Assembly: GCF_000717475.1 (NCBI RefSeq)
Contig: NZ_JPIK01000020.1
Span: forward strand, 162,088-226,087
Direction: 5' to 3'
From: Desulfonatronum thiodismutans
GTDB lineage: Bacteria; Desulfobacterota; Desulfovibrionia; Desulfovibrionales; Desulfonatronaceae
DNA: 64,000 nucleotides
Both the position numbers and the translations under genes were made by a program. Each line of letters begins with the position of its first letter. Within the stretch, counting starts at the first letter, position 1. This document shows positions 50,638 through 58,012 of this stretch, piece after piece. The notes beneath the pieces are model-generated. The model saw nothing but the letters and a program-made list of their open reading frames with translations, did no database searches and was not told where the DNA came from.

Positions 50638-51583
50638 CCTGTCCTCTTACGGGCGGATGTTCATGGCCCATCTGGGCGTGGAAAAGGGCTATGCCGAAGC
50701 CACTCTCGCGGCATACGGGGTGGATCTGCACCAGTTCGAACAGTTCGTCCGGGTGAAAGGCTTGGCCCCCGAGGCCCCCGAGAGCATTACCCGGGACACG
50801 GTGCGCGGCTACTTGGCAGACCTGCACCGCCGAGGCGTCAAGCGCAGCTCCGTGGCCCGCAAGCTGGCCGCTCTACGTTCCTACTTTCGCTTCTTAATCC
50901 GTCAGGACATTCTCCGCGTCAGCCCCTGCGCCGCCATCACCAACCCTCGGCAGGACGTCCGTCACCCGACCACCCTTAACGTGGATCAGGCCCTGCGCCT
51001 GGTTGAGGCCTCCCGAAAGCCGGATCCCCGTTCGCTGCGGGATATGGCTTTGCTGGAGTTGCTGTATGGATCGGGACTGCGGATCAGCGAGGCCCTGGGG
51101 CTGGACCTTTACGACGTGGACATGAACCAGGGCATGGTTCGTGTTCTGGGCAAAGGGGCCAAGGAACGCTTGGCGCCCATGACTGAGCCCGGAGTGGAGC
51201 GGATGCGCGTCTACCTGGAGCACAGGGGGGCGTTTGGCCCTGAACCGGAGGAACGGGCCGTTTTTCTGGGGATGCGCGGCGGTCGACTGAACCGACGCGA
51301 AGCCGCTAAAATCGTGGACAAGCTCTCGGCCGAGGCCGGGTTGGAGCGCCGGATCAGCCCCCATGTCCTACGCCACAGTTTCGCCTCTCACTTGCTGGAA
51401 TCCGGAGCGGATTTGCGCAGCGTCCAGGAGCTCCTGGGCCATGCCCGGCTCAGCACCACTCAACGCTACACCCATCTGGACCTGGCCCGAATTGTCCAGG
51501 TCTACGATCAGGCCCATCCTTTGGCCGGAAACAGCGGAGGGGAGGGGGATTCAGAGGTCAGGAGTCAGGAGGCTGAGGGCTGA
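50612..51583 (+). CDS. Xer-type tyrosine recombinase
   Basis: 323 residues. It has an N-terminal SAM-like core-binding domain (FMAHLGVEKGYAEATLAAYG, SVARKLAALRSYFRFL) and a C-terminal catalytic domain with the full set of residues: Arg157 (GSGLRISE), Lys181/184 (GKGAKER), His251 and Arg254 (HVLRHSFASH), His277 (LGHARLSTTQRY) and Tyr286. Length and sequence are those of XerC/XerD, which resolve chromosome dimers at dif, and no phage genes surround it. XerC and XerD cannot be separated by eye. The start lies inside the GGDEF gene and lacks a clear ribosome site. Confidence 0.88.
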   Translation: MSWIADKNDLSSYGRMFMAHLGVEKGYAEATLAAYGVDLHQFEQFVRVKGLAPEAPESITRDTVRGYLADLHRRGVKRSSVARKLAALRSYFRFLIRQDILRVSPCAAITNPRQDVRHPTTLNVDQALRLVEASRKPDPRSLRDMALLELLYGSGLRISEALGLDLYDVDMNQGMVRVLGKGAKERLAPMTEPGVERMRVYLEHRGAFGPEPEERAVFLGMRGGRLNRREAAKIVDKLSAEAGLERRISPHVLRHSFASHLLESGADLRSVQELLGHARLSTTQRYTHLDLARIVQVYDQAHPLAGNSGGEGDSEVRSQEAEG

Positions 51584-51593
51584 GGATGTGGGC

Positions 51594-51715
51594 GAAGGCC
51601 TCATCGTACTCGTGCTCAGCGTAGTGGTGCTGGTGTACGTAATCGAGATCAATCCGAAAAGTTTGGGAAGGCTCTCGATCCGAGTACGAGCACGACAAAA
51701 CTCAGCGAAAAAAAG
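51594..51715. repeat. Low-complexity region with inverted TCGTACTCGTGCTC motif
   Basis: ATCGTACTCGTGCTC near 51602 is mirrored by GAGTACGAGCACGA near 51681-51695. A short GTCAGGAGTCAGGAGGCTGA duplication lies just upstream. Open frames across this stretch look like chance products. No gene is supported here. Confidence 0.4.
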
Positions 51716-51735
51716 CGAAGAAAGGCTCAAGGGAC

Positions 51736-51888
51736 GTAACTATTCAGCTCATCCGAGGAAATACGGCCTGGATACCCGCCTTCGCGGGTATGACTGACTG
51801 GGAGGCGGCATGAAAAACACGTCATTCCCGCGAAAGCGGGAATCCAGCGTCGGAAGTGAGCTCAACTCAGGATTTACTGAGTAGTTAC
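51736..51888 (-). repeat. Dispersed palindromic repeat, copy 2, with terminal inverted repeats
   Basis: The ends GTAACTATTCAG (51736-51747) and CTGAGTAGTTAC (51877-51888) are 12-bp inverted repeats with one mismatch. Inside are two hairpins (ATACCCGCCTTCGCGGGTAT and CATTCCCGCG...CGGGAAT). The reverse complement matches copy 1 at 29469-29590 over about 120 bp. The complete ends and lack of coding capacity fit a MITE-type element. It ends 8 bp from the cheA stop codon. Confidence 0.78.
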
Positions 51889-51895
51889 CAAGGAA

Positions 51896-54769
51896 CTACC
51901 TTCCAGGGCGGGAAGTGGCCAAAAGATAGACTTCGTGGGGGTCAAGGATCAGGACTACGCTGCCGTCGCCCATGATCGTGGCCCCGGAAATGCCGTCGAT
52001 GTCTCCCAGGTACGTGCCCAACGGTTTGATGACCACTTCCTGGCGTTCCAGTAAGCGATCCACCACCAAGCCCAGACGGCGATCGTTGTCCGTGATCACG
52101 ACCACCGGGAGGATCTCCCGTTGGTTGGTATTCTTGGGCAGGCCGAGCAGGTCCGTCAATTCAACGATGCCCAAGACTTCGTCCCGCAAGGTAACCGCCT
52201 TGCGTCCGCTGACGTCGGTGAGGGTCTCGGCCTCGATCTTGGTCGTCTCGGATACCGCGTCCAGAGGGATGGCGTATGTGGCCCCGGCAACGGTGACCAT
52301 CAGGGCGTCGATAATGGCCAGGGTCAGGGGCAGGACCAGGGTCATCTTCGACCCCTTGCCCAGCTCCGAGGTCACGTTGACCGTGCCCTTGAGATTCTTG
52401 ATATTGGTCCGGACAACGTCCATGCCCACGCCTCGACCGGAAATATCCGTAATCTTCTCGGCTGATGAAAACCCTGGGGCAAAGATCAGGTCCACCGCCT
52501 CACGGTCGTCGAGTCTGGCGGCTTCCTCCTCGGACATCAACCCTTTTTTCACTGCCACCTTCCGCATTTTTTCCGGATCAATGCCTCGACCATCGTCTTC
52601 CACCTCGATGGCCACGGAATTCCCCTTGTGGTAGGCGCGTAACCAAACCCGTCCGGTGGGGGGCTTGCCCGCGGCGACGCGTTCTTCCCGGCCCTCCAGA
52701 CCGTGGTCCATGGAGTTGCGGATCAAGTGGACAAGGGGGTCGCCAATGACTTCCACGATACTCTTGTCCAGCTCGGTTTCCTCACCTTCGGTAATCAGTT
52801 CCACGTCCTTGCCGCTTTTGCGGCTCAGGTCCCGAACCAGCCGGGGAAACCTGGAGAACACCGCACTCACGGCAACCATGCGCACCTGCATAATGGTATC
52901 TTGAAGGTCGTCGGAAATCCTGGCCATGGCATAGGTGGATTCGGTCAACTGCTGGGCTACCTGTTCCACTTGGTCCGGATTTTCTTCCAACGACTTGGAA
53001 AGCATGGCGAAGCGGTTACGGTTGATGATCAACTCACCGATCAGGTTCATCAAATGATCCAGCCGTTCGTGGTCGACCCGTATGGTGGTGGACGTCTTGG
53101 GCTTGGGGGGAGCGGCGGAGTCTTGGCGGGGTGGCGACTGCTCGGCGGAGATTTCAGGAGAAGCGGTCGCCGTTCGGTCGACGCCGGTGTTTGAAGCAGG
53201 CTCGGCGTCGGATTTCTTGGGCTCCGGTGTTGTCATGTCCCCGGAGGAGGCGCTCGTGTCGGGTTCATCTTGAGATGATTTGGGGGCTTGAAGGGCGGAT
53301 TCTTTATCTTTACCGCCGGATTCCTCAAGTCGTGCTTCAGGAGGCGGCTCGGAGGAAGAAGCGTCGCCAAGCGTATGCTTGTTCAATACCGCCTCGACCA
53401 TGTCCGCGATAATCTCCTTTTCCTGGTTGAGCAGGTCCAGGAACAACTCAAATCCCATGTCCGCGCCACGGGCCTGGTCTACGAGCTTGGCCGTGCGCTC
53501 CGCGTACACGTTCAAGTCGTCGAAGCCCATGTAGTTGGATGAGTTTTGCAAAGTCAGCAATGAGCGGTACAGGCCGTCAATGGAGTCCCGATGTTCGGGG
53601 TTCTCGGCCAACAGGCCCAACGCCAGGCGCATATTATCCACCTGTTGGCGGGCGGTTTCCCGAAAAATCGCAAAATCTTCCGGATCCATTCCGATCGGAA
53701 CCACCACCGGAGGCAGGGCGGAGTCGGAGGCAGAGGGAGCCTGGGGTGGCGAATCCTGGGAAGGGGGAATTGTGTTTTGGATGTCGTTGGATATGGCTGG
53801 TTGTTCCTCCAAGGAAGAGTGCCCCATCCGAGCCTGGTACAGCTTGACGATCATCGGCTGAACATCCGTCGCGACGACGGTCATGGACTCGGCGTCTACT
53901 TTGGCCACCAGACCGTCGACTTGGTCCGTGGCGGCCAGGAGCAGATCGATCAGATCCCGCTCCAGGTCGATCTCTCCTTTGCGGACTTGTCCCAACAAGC
54001 TTTCCGCTTCATGGGCCAGGGCGTTGAGTTCGGTAAAACCCAACAGGCCGCTGTTTCCCTTGAGGTTGTGCATGTAGCGGAAAATATCGTTGATCAACTC
54101 GTCTTTTCCTTCCGGGGTTCGTTCCAACTCCAGAAGGGACTGGTTCAGGTTGGTGACGATTTCCTGGGCTTCTTCCAGAAAGTCCGCCAAGTGTTCCGCG
54201 CTGACCGCGTTCAAGGCATAGGTCCCCGAAGATGCCGCATGTGCGGCTGAAGAGCCGCTTTCCGTGTCCATCGGGGCTTGAGGTGTCTCCGCTGGGGGAG
54301 GCGGAGACGATGCCACGGGCGGTGAGTTTTTCGGAGTCGCGGTTTCCTGAGAGACCGGTGCGGATGTGACGCCGCCGCCCTCCAAAACACCGTTAATGCG
54401 AGAGATGATATCCCGTGTGTCCACGTCGCCTTCCATGCCGCTGATCTCCAGGTTGTCGATCATCGTGCGCAAGGCGTCGGTGGTTGCCAGGATGATGTCC
54501 ATGATGTCCGGAGTGACCTGAAATTTGCCCTTGCGCAGTTCGTCCAGGATGTTCTCGGCCTTGTGGGCCAAATTATTGACTTGAGGCAGGCCCAGAAAGC
54601 CTGAAGCCCCTTTCAGGGAGTGCATCGGCCGGAAAATGGCGTCCAAAAGCCCGACATCCCGCGGCTGTTTTTCCAGCAGCAGCAGGTTGGGCTCGATGGT
54701 TTCCAGGTGTTCCTTGGCCTCAATGATGAAATCGGTAAATATTTCCGGATCCGAGAACTCTTGGTTCAT
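51896..54769 (-). CDS. cheA: Chemotaxis histidine kinase CheA with three Hpt-like domains
   Basis: 957 residues, longer than the usual 650-700. Residues 5-112 are an Hpt domain with His50 (MHSLKGASGFLG). Residues 185-295 are a second Hpt with His234 (MHNLKGNSGLLG). Residues 360-470 are a third Hpt-like repeat in which the His position is Leu405 (SLLTLQNSSNYMG). A long acidic/Pro linker follows, then the dimerisation helices (RVDHERLDHLMNLIGELIIN), the HATPase domain (HLIRNSMDHGLEGREERV, EVEDDGRGID, FAPGFSSAEKITDISGRGVG) and a CheW-like domain at the C-terminus. It is the last gene of the operon (minus strand). Confidence 0.95.
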   Translation of the reverse strand: MNQEFSDPEIFTDFIIEAKEHLETIEPNLLLLEKQPRDVGLLDAIFRPMHSLKGASGFLGLPQVNNLAHKAENILDELRKGKFQVTPDIMDIILATTDALRTMIDNLEISGMEGDVDTRDIISRINGVLEGGGVTSAPVSQETATPKNSPPVASSPPPPAETPQAPMDTESGSSAAHAASSGTYALNAVSAEHLADFLEEAQEIVTNLNQSLLELERTPEGKDELINDIFRYMHNLKGNSGLLGFTELNALAHEAESLLGQVRKGEIDLERDLIDLLLAATDQVDGLVAKVDAESMTVVATDVQPMIVKLYQARMGHSSLEEQPAISNDIQNTIPPSQDSPPQAPSASDSALPPVVVPIGMDPEDFAIFRETARQQVDNMRLALGLLAENPEHRDSIDGLYRSLLTLQNSSNYMGFDDLNVYAERTAKLVDQARGADMGFELFLDLLNQEKEIIADMVEAVLNKHTLGDASSSEPPPEARLEESGGKDKESALQAPKSSQDEPDTSASSGDMTTPEPKKSDAEPASNTGVDRTATASPEISAEQSPPRQDSAAPPKPKTSTTIRVDHERLDHLMNLIGELIINRNRFAMLSKSLEENPDQVEQVAQQLTESTYAMARISDDLQDTIMQVRMVAVSAVFSRFPRLVRDLSRKSGKDVELITEGEETELDKSIVEVIGDPLVHLIRNSMDHGLEGREERVAAGKPPTGRVWLRAYHKGNSVAIEVEDDGRGIDPEKMRKVAVKKGLMSEEEAARLDDREAVDLIFAPGFSSAEKITDISGRGVGMDVVRTNIKNLKGTVNVTSELGKGSKMTLVLPLTLAIIDALMVTVAGATYAIPLDAVSETTKIEAETLTDVSGRKAVTLRDEVLGIVELTDLLGLPKNTNQREILPVVVITDNDRRLGLVVDRLLERQEVVIKPLGTYLGDIDGISGATIMGDGSVVLILDPHEVYLLATSRPGR

Positions 54770-54806
54770 GCACGCACCTCTTGGTGGGGGAAGGGGAGAG
54801 GTTGGG

Positions 54807-55172
54807 CTATCCTAGGAGCATCTTCACATTGCGGACCAGTTTGTCCGGCTGCGCGGGCTTGACCATGTACAGGTTCGCACCCAGGCCGATCCCTTTCTGG
54901 ATGTCTTCTTCCTGACCTTCGGTGGACAGGACGATGATCGGGATATCTCGAAAGATATCCTGCTCGCGGATGTTTTTGATAAAGGTGAAGCCGTCCATCC
55001 GCGGCATGTTGATGTCGCTGATGATCAGGTCCAGTTGACCGGCGGAAAAGAGCTTTTCCAGGCCGTCCATGCCGTCCTCGGCCATGGTCACCCGGAAGCC
55101 TTCCCGTTTCATGATGAAGGCGACAAGGTTGCGAACCGTTTTGGAGTCATCGACGATGAGAATATGCTTCAC
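54807..55172 (-). CDS. cheY: CheY-like single-domain response regulator
   Basis: 121 residues from the GTG at 55172, which has GAGGTG 6 nt upstream; a GTG at 55181 is too close to that site. It is a complete receiver: the acidic pair in LIVDDSK, the phospho-acceptor in LIISDINMPRMDG, a Ser in VLSTEG at the Thr/Ser position and Lys in MVKPAQPDKL. No output domain is present. Between cheW and cheA it should be the CheA phosphorylation target that controls the motor or a related process. Confidence 0.93.
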   Translation of the reverse strand: MKHILIVDDSKTVRNLVAFIMKREGFRVTMAEDGMDGLEKLFSAGQLDLIISDINMPRMDGFTFIKNIREQDIFRDIPIIVLSTEGQEEDIQKGIGLGANLYMVKPAQPDKLVRNVKMLLG

Positions 55173-55182
55173 GAAAAACACC

Positions 55183-55905
55183 TCATGATTTCACCAGGGA
55201 TTGAACAAGATGGTCCAGGGAAAGAATGCTGATCAGGCGCTGATTCTCGGAACGAATCAGGCCGCAGATCATCTCGTTTTGCACGCCCAACAAGGACTCC
55301 ACCGCCCAATCAATGCGTTCCTGCTTGACTCGGTGCATGGTGGAGACGGCCTGGATTTGCAAGCCGACCTGCAAGCCCCCGTGGCGACAGACGATGATGA
55401 ACAGATCTTCCCCGGGAGGCAGCCGGAGCAGGTTGCGCAGGGAAACCAGAGGCGTGACCCGACCTCGCAGATTGACTACGCCGGAAAGAAACGTCGGGGC
55501 GGAGGGTAGTTTGGTTGGCTCCACGGCTCGGATGACTTCCTGGATCACTTCTATGGGGAGGGCGTAATCCTGGTCAGCCAAGCGAAAACCGATCAACTGC
55601 AGTTCGGGCTGTTCGCGTAGTGTTTTTTGCAACTCCGCCGGATCCGGGTCTATAGACGAACCGTGAGGGTCCGTCGCGCCTTTGGTTCCATGGACAACGC
55701 CGGTTGGAGAAGTCGGCCCCGGCATGACCTGTTCCGGGGTGACGGCTTGAATCGTCGGCCCCTGGTCTCCGGAGGGACTCTCAAAACCGAGATACTTGCG
55801 TAAAAAAGCCTGTTCCGCGCTGGTCAAATCCTTGCCGTTGCGAGGAACCGTTATGTCGTCGGGCAGCAACGGCTGATCCTTGAAATACTGTTCAAGCGTT
55901 TTCAT
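55183..55905 (-). CDS. cheW: CheW-domain adaptor protein with N-terminal extension
   Basis: 240 residues. The CheW domain occupies about residues 98-237: LQLIGFRLADQDYALPIEVI, VNLRGRVTPLVSLRNLLRLP and FIIVCRHGGLQVGLQIQAVS. A roughly 95-residue N-terminal extension (LEQYFKDQPLLPDDI, then Pro/Gly/Thr-rich) is absent from standard CheW and could bind the adjacent ParA-like ATPase; this is inference. The first 14 bases overlap the end of parA. Confidence 0.9.
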   Translation of the reverse strand: MKTLEQYFKDQPLLPDDITVPRNGKDLTSAEQAFLRKYLGFESPSGDQGPTIQAVTPEQVMPGPTSPTGVVHGTKGATDPHGSSIDPDPAELQKTLREQPELQLIGFRLADQDYALPIEVIQEVIRAVEPTKLPSAPTFLSGVVNLRGRVTPLVSLRNLLRLPPGEDLFIIVCRHGGLQVGLQIQAVSTMHRVKQERIDWAVESLLGVQNEMICGLIRSENQRLISILSLDHLVQSLVKS

Positions 55906-56677
55906 TGGCGGTCAACTCCCTGGCCAGTTGTCGGTAGGCCTGCGCCCCCTTGGAGGACGGGGCAACGCCCAGGATGGTTTTTCCCATTCCACTGGCTTCC
56001 CGGAATTTGGTGTCCATGGGGATGATGGTCTCGAACACCTTGGAGGCCGCCTTTTGGCGCAACAGGTGCAGTACCCGCTGGCAGGCGCCGGCGCGGCGGT
56101 CGAACATAGTGGGCAAAATTCGAAAATCAATGGGTCTGGGCAAGGCTTTGTTCAAGGTTTTCATGGTCGCGAAGATCAGGCGGACGCCATGCAGGGCTAG
56201 AAAATCGGTCTGCATGGGAATGATCACCAGGTCGCAGGCCACCAAGGCGTTGACCAGCAATATGCCGACATGAGGCGGACAGTCCAGGATCACGTAGTCA
56301 TATCGATTTTCCAGGTGGTCCATGCATTGCTTCAGGATAGCGCCTTTGCCCGCCCGATCCCGGAGGTCCATCTCCAGTTCGGAGAGTCGGATGTGGCTGG
56401 GAGCAGCGTCGAATCCGACATCGACGGCGGGGGAAATCATTGAGTCCAGAATGGTTGTGCGCTTACCGGGGTTCTCCTCACGAAACAGATCGTAGAGGGT
56501 AGTGCGTTCCTCTTCGGGATAAAAGCCCAGGTGGATGCTGGCACAGGCGTGGGGGTCCAGATCCATGACCAGAACGCGACGTCCCATTTCGCCCAGCGCG
56601 GCGCCGAGGCTCAGAGCTGTGGTGGTCTTGCCCACACCGCCTTTCTGGTTGGCCACCGCCAGGATCTTCGGTTTCAC
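55892..56677 (-). CDS. ParA/Soj-type ATPase of the chemotaxis operon
   Basis: 261 residues from the GTG at 56677, which overlaps the pilZ stop (GTGA). A longer frame up to 56734 would overlap pilZ deeply. It has the deviant Walker A KGGVGKTT (with the signature Lys), VLVMDLDPHACAS, a switch region VILDCPPHVGIL and IPMQTDFLALHG. ParA ATPases in chemotaxis operons (ParC/PpfA type) place chemosensory arrays at poles or along the cell. No ParB gene is adjacent, so segregation of DNA is less likely. Confidence 0.88.
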   Translation of the reverse strand: MKPKILAVANQKGGVGKTTTALSLGAALGEMGRRVLVMDLDPHACASIHLGFYPEEERTTLYDLFREENPGKRTTILDSMISPAVDVGFDAAPSHIRLSELEMDLRDRAGKGAILKQCMDHLENRYDYVILDCPPHVGILLVNALVACDLVIIPMQTDFLALHGVRLIFATMKTLNKALPRPIDFRILPTMFDRRAGACQRVLHLLRQKAASKVFETIIPMDTKFREASGMGKTILGVAPSSKGAQAYRQLARELTANENA

Positions 56678-57090
56678 GCGGCATCCTGTTTTTTTCGAAG
56701 TTCCTTGAGGATCAACGTGCGTAGCGCTTGCCAATCGTCCTCATAGATGTCCAAAAATTTCAAACCCAAGCCATAATCTCGTAGCGGGATAACCTCCTGA
56801 ACCCTGACCACCTCGGCTACCGCGGTCAAGGATTGGTCCACATCGCTTTCGAATACCTTGAAAAAGCCAGGGTGGTGCTTGTTCAGGCTGGGGATGAAAA
56901 TGGTCACTTGCAGCTTGTCCCCGACGGTGAATCTCTTGGCGCAGTGAACAAGCAGCCCGCCTTCGCTGATGTCCACGGAGTGGACTTCGGAAGTGGGCTG
57001 GCGTTGCAAGGGAAAGGCGAAGGGCCTGATTTTCACCTCAAACGGCTTGGTCAGCCGAACATGGGCTCGTTTTTCTTCTTCAGTAAGCAT
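56674..57090 (-). CDS. PilZ domain protein
   Basis: 138 residues from the ATG at 57090, with AAGGGAG 6 nt upstream. The RxxxR motif (RAHVR) near the N-terminus and DISEGG (DxSxxG) about 35 residues later are intact, so cyclic di-GMP binding is likely. The rest is a single beta-barrel domain with a short helical C-terminus (LRTLILKELRKKQ). Its place between cheR and the ParA gene suggests it ties c-di-GMP level to chemotaxis or array positioning. Confidence 0.88.
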   Translation of the reverse strand: MLTEEEKRAHVRLTKPFEVKIRPFAFPLQRQPTSEVHSVDISEGGLLVHCAKRFTVGDKLQVTIFIPSLNKHHPGFFKVFESDVDQSLTAVAEVVRVQEVIPLRDYGLGLKFLDIYEDDWQALRTLILKELRKKQDAA

Positions 57091-57149
57091 GCGGGACTCC
57101 CTTTCGCATTGATCGTGAATCAATTTATCGCGACGTCTCGTGGGCCAAG

Positions 57150-58004
57150 TCATGTTTCTTTGTAGTAGACGATGCTTCCGGGGTGGTGTTTGGGGTTCAG
57201 GGTTCTGGAAACATGGTGCAGGGATTCGGAGTGACCGATGAACAGCACGCCGTCCGGCAACAGATTGTCGTAAAAAGCACTGATTACCCGTTTTTTCATC
57301 GCGTCGTCAAAGTAGATGATGACGTTTCGGCAAAAAACGATCTCCGAGCGCGGAACCAGTTTCACTTGGCCGCGATCGTTCAGGTTGAGCTGACCGAAGG
57401 TGATCATGTTTTTCAAGTCCTGGCGTACCCTGAACCGTCCGGCTTCTTCGGTGAAGTACCGCTTGACGACATCCTTGGGCGTGGTGCGCAGGGCATAATC
57501 GGAATAGACGCCTTGACGCGCCGTCCGGAGTACGGCCTCGGATAAATCATTGGCCGTGATGCGGATGCTCCAGGAAGCGATTTCAGACTTGAGCACCTCG
57601 TGGATAATAATGGCCAGGGTGTACGGCTCCTCGCCGGTGGAACAGCCCGCGGACCAGATGTGCAGATTGTGTTTCCCTTCCTTGCGGAGTCGCTCCAGAA
57701 TCCGAGGTAGAACAATGTTCTGAAAGACGTTGAGTTGCGGCGGGTTGCGATAAAAGCTGGTTTCATTGGTGGTAATGACCTCAAACAGCCTGGGCAGTTC
57801 CTGGCGGCGTCCGCCGTCGTATTTCAAAAAATGGAGATACTCTCCGTAATCCTTCAGGTTCAGAATTTTGACGCGGTTGGAAAGCCTGTTTTCCAGAAGG
57901 TATTTCCGGTTGTCCGGGATATAAATTCCACTTTGCGCGTAAATAAAATCTCGAAGTTGTTGAAACTCGGCATCCTTGATGTCCACCGTTCCCGCGGCGC
58001 TCAT
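57150..58004 (-). CDS. cheR: Chemotaxis protein methyltransferase CheR
   Basis: 284 residues. CheR methylates glutamates of chemoreceptors using S-adenosylmethionine. The N-terminal helical domain (FQQLRDFIYAQSGIYIPDNR, LLENRLSNRV) and the catalytic domain (VITTNETSFYRNPPQLNVFQ, IWSAGCSTGEEPYTLAI, ITANDLSEAVL, VFCRNVIIYFD) are complete, ending with FIGHSESL. No CheB gene is in the window. Confidence 0.95.
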   Translation of the reverse strand: MSAAGTVDIKDAEFQQLRDFIYAQSGIYIPDNRKYLLENRLSNRVKILNLKDYGEYLHFLKYDGGRRQELPRLFEVITTNETSFYRNPPQLNVFQNIVLPRILERLRKEGKHNLHIWSAGCSTGEEPYTLAIIIHEVLKSEIASWSIRITANDLSEAVLRTARQGVYSDYALRTTPKDVVKRYFTEEAGRFRVRQDLKNMITFGQLNLNDRGQVKLVPRSEIVFCRNVIIYFDDAMKKRVISAFYDNLLPDGVLFIGHSESLHHVSRTLNPKHHPGSIVYYKET

Positions 58005-58012
58005 TGTTTCGC

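Noticed and set aside
50612..51583. Phage integrase marking an integrated element
   Set aside because: Length and motifs are Xer-like, the neighbours are chromosomal signalling genes, and no attachment repeats or phage genes are nearby.
51593..51797. Open frame with a hydrophobic run after the Xer-type gene
   Set aside because: It spans low-complexity and inverted repeats and enters the dispersed element; no ribosome site or family.
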